Assembly (NCBI GenBank): GCA_035771175.1 | Contig: CM069599.1 | Span: 34,257,562 to 34,321,561, forward strand | DNA: 64,000 nt | Direction of reading: 5' to 3' | Source: Paratinospora sagittata | Taxonomy: Eukaryota; Streptophyta; Magnoliopsida; Ranunculales; Menispermaceae | In this document: one piece after another, positions 56,001 to 64,000 of the stretch | Layout: every line of letters begins with the position of its first letter | How positions within the stretch are numbered: the stretch's first letter is position 1 | The notes under the pieces: model-generated | Database searches by the model: none | The model's input: only the letters and a program-made list of their open reading frames with translations | What the model was told of the DNA's origin: nothing | Program-made: the position numbers and the translations under genes

Positions 56001-57169
56001 TTAGTCCATCAAAGGACAAGCAAAGAGAAGCCTGTAGTGGTGAACCCAAAGATTTTCTACTTCTCTCTCTTTTTATTTTGTTAGTTTGAGTTGCACCTCA
56101 TATAATTAAAGCAAATGAAAATGCGGCCTACCTTATACAACATCAACTCATATTTTCTAACTTAGGGGAACCATCCCCAAATACCTGGCTTCACCCTTCT
56201 AGCCGTAAATATCTGATGATGTCGGTAGTATCAATAGCAAGAATAGTACTAGTTCCACTTTGCATGGAAAGCATTGGCAACAAACCACAAGAGAAGCAGC
56301 TCTCTGTTTTCAAGAGCCATGAAAATCACATTGGTATTAATTTTTACTCCACTTCATATCAATTCAACAAAACCTTTTTCCAACTACATACCGTAGGGTA
56401 ACGAATTCACTCTCTTCACTTCACTCTCTCAACCACCAAATCTTCTATTACAACACAACTGCTTATACTTTTCATAATTGTTTGCAGCTCTTCATTTTTC
56501 ATATCATTATTGTTAATAGTTAAAACTCCATATCCACGGATCCAACAATCTTCATTCTACGTGTAACGTAATGTATCCAAACTACCTTAATCAGCTTTCT
56601 CTCAGTTGATCCTTACATCTCCCGAATTTTAACTTTCTACTGTGATTATTGCTTGATGATAAATTCATATGAACTCCATTTTTGCTAAACCACCACGCTG
56701 TACTGTATCTCTAGGCATTCTATTCTATCAATTAACCTCGGAATCAACGAGGTTCGACGCATTTCACATCCATTTCATCTGAGCTTATCTTAACTATCTT
56801 AAATATAAAAAGAAAATAAATTTCCCTAAATATCGTAAAACATACTAATTCCCAATTTTTTTACAAGTAACTCTTTTTAATCTCAATCAAAGACGATTCA
56901 AACGGAGCAACTGATAAAATTACGTTGCGGTAATCGAGTAATGAGATAAATGGATCGGTGAGGATGCGCGGACCTGCCCGAGCGCTGCCGGTGCCGACAT
57001 CGACCCCGAGAAAAACCGAGCGACAAGGAACCGCGGCGGTGGCCATCTCGATGGAAGAAGACGAGGCCGAGGAACGGTGAGATGGCGCGATGAGTGGTGA
57101 GGTCGTACTCTTATCAGCTGGGGTTGTGGTGGACCATGACCATCCGCTACCAGCACCTGACTTCATCAT
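47043..57169 (-). CDS. FGGY-family carbohydrate kinase (probable D-ribulokinase)
   Basis: ATP-dependent sugar kinase of the FGGY family, close to plant At4g30310 and to human FGGY, a D-ribulose kinase; the substrate here is inferred. Fifteen exons: 56974-57169, 55710-55789, 55480-55597, 54504-54682, 52250-52332, 51908-52092, 50681-50742, 50360-50468, 50169-50288, 49585-49704, 49347-49467, 49099-49255, 48128-48200, 47917-48044, 47043-47165, giving 617 aa with consistent phases. Motifs are the N-terminal phosphate loop [14 protein letters not shown] (53-66), [17 protein letters not shown], the catalytic-Asp segment SMIDAHAGG (Asp317), CGTSTCHM (352-359), [13 protein letters not shown], and the ATP-binding ACGGLAKNP (516-524). 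Intron 7 has a GC donor instead of GT. The first 41 residues are Ser/Thr-rich and absent from the core; Met42 at 57046 is an equally possible start and would give 576 aa, about the usual length. Confidence 0.93.
50469..50680 (-). other. Non-canonical GC-AG intron in the FGGY kinase gene
   Basis: The intron between exons 7 and 8 begins CCAAG/GCAAGA and ends TTTTCAG/GAGC. The reading frame across it ([18 protein letters not shown]) matches the family exactly, and no GT donor near the border keeps the frame. The flanking AAG and following AAG fit the strong consensus that GC donors require. Confidence 0.8.
50960..51085 (-). mobile_element. Degraded SINE-family remnant
   Basis: The segment GTGTGCACACCTCTCTATCCTC at about 51018-51039 and its surroundings match the body of the SINE copy at about 53940-54115 (GTGCATACCTCCCTATCCTC). 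No promoter boxes remain. It lies in intron 6 of the FGGY gene. Confidence 0.3.
51736..51885. repeat. Local tandem duplication in FGGY intron 6
   Basis: AAAGATCATTTGATCCTTCT plus ATGTTTCAGT (about 51738-51770) is repeated as AAAGATCGTTTGATCCTTTT plus ATGTTTCAGT (about 51820-51850), a shift of about 82 bp. The copies are separated by an AAAT microsatellite (51785-51808). The second copy ends just before the donor site of exon 6. Confidence 0.7.
53940..54115 (-). mobile_element. tRNA-derived SINE copy in FGGY intron 4
   Basis: On the minus strand, GTGGGTAATGGCTAGG (A box, about 54091-54106) precedes GTGAGTTTGAATCCCACC (B box, about 54045-54062), then GAGGATAGGGAGGTATGCAC. It shares its head with the copy at about 28080-28210. 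Borders are uncertain. Confidence 0.5.
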
Positions 57170-59781
57170 CGTCGTCGTTTCTTCGCTTTTCTTTTTTCTT
57201 TTTTCTTTTTTTTTTTTTGTGGTGGAACAGAGGTGTATTAATTTTTAGTTAGGTTTAAACTCGCGCCTTGATTGGTGGAAATCTGTAATTAGTCTCCTGA
57301 TTAGCTAATAGTTCTGGTGGTGGATAAGACTTTTTTGTTTCGGTGGTATTGAGGAAGACGGCGGATTTGGGTGTCGGGTGGGTTGGAATGTTGACGCGTG
57401 GCGATGAACCAACGTGGATGAGAGTGAGAGGTTTGTGGACAAGACTACGTGGATGAGCGAGACGGATTAATGAGAGGTGGAAGTTGTGTTACATGTGTTT
57501 TGCTTGTGATTATTGACCTGGTAAATAATAAGTATTTTTGCAATTAATCATTGTTAAATATAAAAAAAAATTGAAAATTGATTTTTTTAGGGAAAAATAC
57601 TACTAATAGATCAGACGGTACAGGACTCCTAATCGGGCCAAAGGCGAGCATTATAACAAAATGCACTCGATACGAACTTCGGCTTATTTAGCATGAGGGG
57701 AGACGTGGGTTTGATCTTCCAACCTCACAATTGGGGGGTTCGACGCCTTATCAAGTGTACTGGACAATGAAAGGGAGGGAAAATGATATTCACTTATTAA
57801 ATTATAAAATTGTTGGGTTTTTTAGATGATGGTTACTTGATTAATCAACAAAATATAACTCAAACTATGTATTTAAAAATAACATTTCCAATATAGAGAA
57901 GGTTATGTATATTGTTGTTTTTTTTTTAATATTTTATAATGACAAGAGCCACGTGTATTTTGCACACACTGCACATTCTTTGTATATTATAAAATAACAA
58001 TCAATGTAACAAAATCTCAATTCTCCTATTTAATATTAAGTAACAACATAATAGTCTTAAGTATTGGTTCATATACAAATATCTATCTACATTGAAGTGG
58101 AATATTAGGGTTGGGGACAAATTAGAGTACCATCAAGTTTATTTTGATTGCTTTCAACTGTACTTAGTTAAGCTCTGATTATACCACACGACAATAAATT
58201 TTCTCGCGTGTTTATGAAATTAAAACTTCCAGTCTTCATAACATTAAAAAACAGTTGTCACTCGAATCTTACGTGCCCTTTATAAAAATGTTTATGAAGG
58301 TTAAAATGATAAAACCCAGTTGTTTCACCACAAAGAAAGTGTTTAAGCGTATAGTGTTTATTTAGTTTTTTAACTGTTTGTCTTGACACAATTACCAACG
58401 AAGAAAGCTATTTGATCATTAGTTATATGTATACCTATAATAGTTACAAGTTTTTTTTTTTTGGTTCGGTCTTTGACCTTTTACTTTTGGTGTCCCGGCA
58501 AACTCTTTTGCGGGGTGAAATTATTTTAGAGCTGAAAATTATAAAAGTTATTAGGCGTCATTTCTAACATAAGTCATGAACTCAGACTCAAAATCAAAAT
58601 TTCGTCTCTCAATCACGATTTATACCTTATACCTCATCCAACAAGGCTACCTGAACTTTGTTACAAGTTTTATTTAAAGATTTTTAAAGTTTGGGTACCG
58701 TGGTTATCTTTATCTAGTGCAGATGTCTCATAATTTTCAAAGTTAGCATTTTGATCTTTAACCAATTAACCTGTCGCAAGTTAATCAAATTAGAAGTTGT
58801 CAAAGAGTGCATTTAACCATTTTGCCCTTTTTATTTTAATCATATTTTAAACTCAGATTAAAGTGATTTAAAATGAGTTTAAATTGAAAAATTCTTAATC
58901 GGCGATCAGATAAATTAGTAACCGATCAGTCAACTCGGTAACCGATTGATCAACTCGGTCACTGAGTGATCGATTGCTGACTAATCAATATGCAAACTTT
59001 AAATGACCATAATTTTGTTTGTTTTAACTCTATATTTAAGTGATTCAACGTATTTTGGTAAGAAGAAACGAAAATTTATAAATTCAGGTGCTTTAAATGA
59101 CTTTTTGGTCACCGATGATCAAATGATATATTGAAAACTCGCTGATCAGTGATCGAGTTGACTGATCAATTACCGAGTTAACCGATCGGTTATCAAATTG
59201 TCTAATCATCGATCAAGGACTTTTTAACTTTAACTCATTTTCAATCACTATAATCAGAGTTTAAAAAATAGTTAAAAAAAAAGGACAAAATAGTTAATTA
59301 TACTTTTTGAGAATCTGTAATTTAATTGACTTATGACAGGTTAATTGATCGATGACCTACATGCTAATTTTAAAAATTTTAAGACCTCTGCGCTAGTCTA
59401 AAAATCCCTTTTATTTATTGCTAGGCATAATATCAATGTTCCATTACCAAATGGTGTGAGAAGGCGGAGAGAGCACCACGTGGAACCAAGGCTGCAGGGC
59501 GGAAGATAAATGACCTAAAATGTCATAAAACCCGTCACAGTTAGCTGAACCAACCCAAACACTTGAAAAGACAAACGTCCGCATACAAGGCGACTTCTAC
59601 AATGCAAAATTCGAAAGACATGATGAACGGCAGTTATGATCACACCCCACACTCACACCCACTTCACACCTACCAGAGCTACTCTCCAACTAAAAACGCC
59701 TAGCTGAAAACCCTCCTTCATCTTCAAAACTCATCCTCAAAACCTTTGAACTTAAAGTAAGAAACTCACTCTGCAACAACA
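57170..59781. other. Divergent promoter region between FGGY kinase and BIO3-BIO1
   Basis: This 2.6-kb spacer contains the FGGY 5' leader with a T-rich/pyrimidine tract (57180-57225), AT-rich DNA, the long inverted repeat at 58714-59396, and the BIO3-BIO1 promoter. A G-box CACGTG lies at 59477-59482, about 300 bp before the BIO3-BIO1 ATG. No gene is seen. Confidence 0.55.
58714..59396. repeat. 683-bp imperfect inverted repeat (fold-back element)
   Basis: The left arm (about 58714-58985) and the reverse complement of the right arm (about 59140-59396) align along their length at roughly 75-80% by eye. Both begin CTAG(T/C)GCAGA(T/G)GTCT, continue through TTAGCAT and CAATTAACCTGTC, then TTTAAACTC(A/T)GATTA, and end in a cluster of CCGATC/ACTCGGT words. 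A loop of about 155 bp separates the arms. It resembles a non-autonomous DNA transposon of fold-back or MITE type; no transposase is present and the target duplication is unclear. Confidence 0.7.
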
Positions 59782-62700
59782 ATGTCACCATTAATTTCCT
59801 CCATCATCTTCGCCCGTTCAAAAAACCGTATTCTCTTCAACTCTACTTCCTTTCACTTCAGCAGGTTCTTCTCATCGTCTCCACCACTCGAACTCAGCCT
59901 CTCGCATCCGGTCTACATGGTTTGGGGCTCCAACACCGGCGTCGGCAAAACTCTGGTTTCCACCGGCATCGCCGATTCCGTCCTTTCTTCTTCTTCTTCT
60001 TCTTATACGTCTACAGAGCCAGTCAAGTTCAACTACGTCAAGCCTGTTCAAACCGGATTCCCGGCGGATTCCGATTCGCGCTTCGTTCATCGCAAGCTCT
60101 CTGAGATTTTCACGCGTCGTAGGCCGCCGGTCGACTTGTTTTCTTCAAATCGCGTTCTCAGAGCTTCGAATCCGGCGGCGAAACTGGTTGTTTACGGTAA
60201 AGCAGAGGATAAAACGGTGGACGGAAGTGGTAATTTGTGTTGGTATGAGGAGAGGATGGTGCGAGGAGAGAAATCGGGTTCGGTGGCGTGTGAGTTGGAT
60301 TGTAGAACGATGTTTGCGTGGAAAGAGGCGATTTCTCCGCATCTTGCGGTGGAGAGAGAAGGTGGAGGTGTGGAGGATTCTTTGTTGTTGGATTCATTGC
60401 AGAGGTGTTTGAGGTTTGGTTGTGGAGATGGAGATGATAAGGTTCGGAGAGCTGATTGGACTGTAATTGAGACCGCTGGAGGCGTTGCAAGTCCAGGACC
60501 TTCTGGAACTCTTCAATGCGACATTTACAGGTAGTTCTTTCTTGTTCACTTTCCATTGTCTTTTGAGGGTTTCCTTGAGTAATAATAATATTTGAATGTA
60601 GAAAAAACGCTATATGTGAACATGGTAAATCTTTATTGAATTACGTACTACAACATGATTGTCGATGGTGTACTATCATCCATGTCTTGAATTTTGGTGT
60701 TTCAATAGATGTTACTGTCAGTTAAGAAATCAGAGAAATAGAAAAAGGAAAACAGAGAACAGCCATTTTGTATTCTCATTATCTTACAGTGTACAGAGAA
60801 GATATATTTATAGACAAAATAGAGACCAGGCACGTGATCTTGTAACAGAAATAACAACCTAATAACAACCTAACAGTTTAACTAACTCTGTTAAGGTCAC
60901 AGGTAATCAGTTCTAACCAGCTTAACTGTCATTAGTCTTAACTCTGTCACACCGTTCTTTCATGAAAGAAAGGATCAAATTCAAAACCTCAATGCAGCAC
61001 TTTTACTATCATGAACTGTTATTAGAATTCTTAGAACAGATCCCTATGACGTGAAGTGATAAAATCACCCCTCGTCTCCTATTCCTTCTGTTTTATGACT
61101 GCATTTAACTTGATTTAACACAGTTATTTTAGTTAATAGCTCTTCAAAAGAGGTGGCGGTGAGGTCAAATGGTTGAGGAATCATTTTTATGATTCTCGGT
61201 CAAGTAAAATTTAATAAATATATATAATGTCGTTTAGAATGGATGCAAAATTATAACTTAGGGTCAACTCGATTTATTTTTTCTTTTTCATTATAAAATG
61301 GTCTTAATATAGTGATAATGACATAAAATTGTTGAATCAAATTGTTTGCAGTTTTCTTGCTATTTTATTTATCCCGTACAATATATTTTCAGTTTTATTT
61401 TATATTATTATTTTTCACTAATTTTTCTCTTAAATGTGAAATATTAAAATTTTCTTACGGTTGTTAGTGCATCAGGCCTTTCAGGTTACCTGCTATCCTT
61501 GTTGGTGATGGGCGCTTAGGCGGTATATCTGGAACCATCTCTGCATATGAGAGCTTGACACTTAGAGGTTATGATGTTGTTGCTGTTATTTTTGAAGATA
61601 GTGGCTTAACAAATGAGGTGGCCTTGATGTCTTATCTACGAAACAGGTATCGTTTCAATCTTAAAATCAATGTTATTGTATGTACGAGTATGACAGCTCT
61701 ACCCCACTTTTCACATGAATGAACTTAATAATACCGTTCCTTAAGAAATAGCTATCTCACGACGTATTTCTCTTTTCAATTTCCTTGTAGGGTTCCTGTG
61801 CTCGTTCTGCCACCTATTCCGCAAGATCCATCAAACAATCTTAATGAATGGTTTGATGAGTCATATGATGTATTTTGTTCCCTTAAGGAGAAAATGCTAT
61901 CTGCATATTCAGAAAGAGTGAAAAGACTACATGAAATGCCCAAAAAGGCTGGAAATATTTTATGGTGGCCATTCACGCAGCACAATCATGTTCCTGAAGA
62001 AAATGTTACAGTCATTGATTCACGCTGTGGCGAGAACTTTTCAGTCTACAAGGTTTGACATCAGAGCTTTACACCTTTGTGGTTTTGATTTCTTTTTGAT
62101 AGTTTGGTGAATTCTAAATGTGTAATTGTCTGGTAGTATTTGGTTGGGTTTAAGGCTACTTCATCAAATCAGAGTAAATTGTTTGTTTTCTGTTCAATCT
62201 TGATATACTCAGAAGTTTGGCAATGTTTTCATGTTATGTTGCATGATGATTCCTCATACCATGGCCTACAGCTTTAATTGGTTTTTCTTTTCAATATAGG
62301 GTGGGAATCATACTTTTGTTCAACAATTTGATGCATGTGCTAGCTGGTGGACTCAAGGACCTGATTCTACTCTACAGGTTACTCATCTCATATTCTATGT
62401 TCCTAATGAATTCCATTCTTCTTTTGAACTAATGAAAATGTATTGAAAATATATGCCAGATGTGGAGCATGTTTTTCGTTTAGTGCTGTGTTATACAGTG
62501 AACACTTTTTGTTTTCTCTTTCTTGACAAACCGTGTAATGTACAAAATATGAATATCAGGAGAAGACCAAAACAATATCCCTAAATGTGACTACTTGCTT
62601 GCCTATCCTGTTGCAGGGAATGTTGTTATACTTTTAGTTGAACCCTAAAAAAATCAATTACCTGACTAAAAGAAAAAGGGTATTATGTCAGTTTTTATTT

Positions 62701-63144
62701 GATTGGAGAAGTGGTGAAGATTTTTTGGTTTTCCGAATCTCTTTTTACGTGCTTCACTTGTGCAAAAGCTTCCAGATACTGAAACTATAAATGAAATACC
62801 AAACGTGAAAAGATAGCGTCAGCTTCATGTTCCACTTATTTATGAGATGTACTTCATCATTCTTTTCTGCTTGAGCTTCAATGCTTGATACTGTCCACTT
62901 CTGTTGCCTCTAATTTTCTCCTAGGACAAGGCCATTATGTCCAAAATGTTCAGTTTTCCTTATTGGAAATAATTTGCATGTTTTACTCTTACCTTCCCAT
63001 GGTCTCTGATTAGGTGGTTTCAGGTAGAGCTTGCTAGAGATATGGGCTATGCTGCAGCAAGGTTTGGGCATGTAATGTTCCCTGAAAATGTTTACGAGCC
63101 AGCTTTGAAATGTGCAGAACTTTTGCTTGAGGGTGTGGGGCGAG
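59782..63144 (+). CDS. BIO3-BIO1: Bifunctional dethiobiotin synthetase / DAPA aminotransferase, 5' part
   Basis: Two consecutive steps of biotin synthesis in one mitochondrial protein: KAPA to DAPA (aminotransferase, PLP) and DAPA to dethiobiotin (ATP, CO2). Exons seen are 59782-60530, 61476-61646, 61791-62052, 62300-62377 and 63024-63144; the gene continues past 64000. The 460 residues seen are roughly the first half. Residues 1-33 look like a mitochondrial presequence (Ser/Arg/Phe-rich, hardly acidic). The dethiobiotin synthetase domain has P-loop GSNTGVGKT (49-57), YVKPVQTG (85-92), ETAGGVASPGPSG and ILVGDGRLGGISGTISAYESL. The linker leads to the aminotransferase start, LWWPFTQH (364-371), then GNHTFVQQFDACASWWTQGPD and YAAARFGHVMFPEN. 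The PLP lysine is outside the window. The fused architecture is the usual plant one. The start is the first ATG of the frame. Confidence 0.95.
60700..60965 (-). mobile_element. Copia-like LTR fragment in BIO3-BIO1 intron 1
   Basis: On the minus strand the segment reads from TGTGACAGAGTTAAG, through a TATA box CTATAAATATA (plus-strand 60803-60813), to CTTAACTGACAGTAACA; the outermost TGTGAC/GTAACA form a short imperfect inverted terminus, as in copia LTRs. About 245 bp. No internal region and no clean 5-bp duplication was found, so solo LTR is likely but not proven. Confidence 0.4.
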
Positions 63145-64000
63145 GTCAGTGGCTTTTATCTTTCTTTTTTCTCCCTCCCCTGGATGGTACATCTGGAGTG
63201 TACGCTTGCATTATCTTTCATTTTTTCCATATAGTGGATTCTTTCTGTTCTCTGGTTCAAGTTTCTAGAAAAATTTGTCCCTGTAAATAAGAGATTCACA
63301 CACTTTTTAATATTTAGCTATTTTCTGCACAAAGAAAATCTAATATTGGCATGCTAACACGCACTGTTTAAGGATTATGAAAATGAATATTCTTTAGCTA
63401 GTAAAGTGTCAAAAATTTCAGCCTTAATCATGAATATATATCTGATGACTTCTCTTGAAAAGTGAAAACATTATTCAATTAAATGCTAGACTTATATAAT
63501 TAGCCTTTCAGTGGGGAACCACGAACTTGGTTACTAACCCACCATTGTGAAATTAGTTGTCAACTCCAAATTGACTAAAGCATCTGTCCCCTTGCTCATG
63601 TCTGTGCTTTAAAATGGCATAATTTGATGTTATAGAAACCATTTCTTGGTGAAGGGAAAAAGATTCAAATTGTAGATATATATATATATATTTTATTATT
63701 TAATTAATCATAATCTCTTATACTTCAAATATGTACTGGGAGATTTTCTTTTTCCTAGGACTGCATTCCAAAAGATCGGTCATTGATGTTTTCTGAACTT
63801 TGGAAACTTCTTTAAATCTTCAAAAGCATGAAGTAAAACCATACATGTTGGAAATTACTCCATCATAGCTTGCTAATTTCTAGCAAGCACTTGGATTTGA
63901 CAATTGGGAGTTTGGGACTTATTTGCTGTGAGACTGACCACCAAAATTTGCCTTTGGACATCTATTAGTGGTGGGGTCCATTGATATTGTGTACAATTCA
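63145..64000 (+). other. Intron 5 of BIO3-BIO1, running off the window
   Basis: After exon 5 (GVGR then G/GT at 63144/63145) no segment resembling the next part of the aminotransferase is found before the window end. The intron is therefore at least 856 bp. It contains a TA tract at about 63677-63692 and otherwise nothing recognisable. Confidence 0.6.

Noticed and set aside
61647..61790. GTATCGTT donor and TTCCTTAAG in BIO3-BIO1 intron 2, resembling a U12-type intron
   Set aside because: The donor does not match the strict RTATCCTT signal and the branch-like word is about 50 nt from the acceptor, too far for U12 splicing.

Overview
The window is nuclear DNA of a flowering plant, most likely a eudicot. 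The genes are intron-rich with GT-AG borders, the spacers are AT-rich, there are many TA microsatellites, and the proteins are plant-specific families (R2R3-MYB, B4 Raf-like PB1 kinase, AFR-type F-box/kelch protein, fused BIO3-BIO1). The species cannot be named from the sequence alone.

Seven protein-coding genes could be rebuilt exon by exon. (1) Positions <1-707, minus: R2R3-MYB of the MYB36/68/84 type, cut by the window edge. (2) 7538-16403, minus: B4-group Raf-like MAPKKK with an N-terminal PB1 domain, 8 coding exons, 1162 aa. (3) 20475-28810, plus: RPT2, the 26S proteasome AAA-ATPase subunit 4, 6 exons, 446 aa. (4) 32688-33803, minus: AFR-like F-box/kelch protein, a single exon, 371 aa. 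(5) 43506-46253, plus: RRP17/Nop25-type rRNA-processing protein, 4 exons, 201 aa. (6) 47043-57169, minus: FGGY-family carbohydrate (pentulose) kinase, 15 exons, 617 aa, with one GC-AG intron. (7) 59782 to beyond 63144, plus: bifunctional BIO3-BIO1 biotin synthesis protein, cut by the right edge. The genes are functionally unrelated and each has its own promoter, as is usual for plant chromosomes.

Most of the remaining DNA is AT-rich spacer and transposon debris. A degraded LINE and a 102-bp LINE tail lie in the kinase introns. A roughly 160-bp tandem satellite ends just upstream of RPT2. RPT2 intron 1 holds a candidate 2.9-kb solo LTR (target duplication TTACA) and a SINE-like insert. Another SINE with a 15-bp target duplication sits in RRP17 intron 2. 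An inverted SINE pair lies at 17.7-18.1 kb, and a 683-bp imperfect inverted repeat lies at 58.7-59.4 kb. A copia-like LTR lies in BIO3-BIO1 intron 1. Several further tRNA-derived SINE copies are scattered through the window.

I see no new multi-gene system. The most checkable unusual points are the satellite against the proteasome promoter, the insertions with intact target duplications, the GC-AG intron, the 43-nt poly-C tract, and the clustered site II/telobox signals of the ribosome-biogenesis gene.
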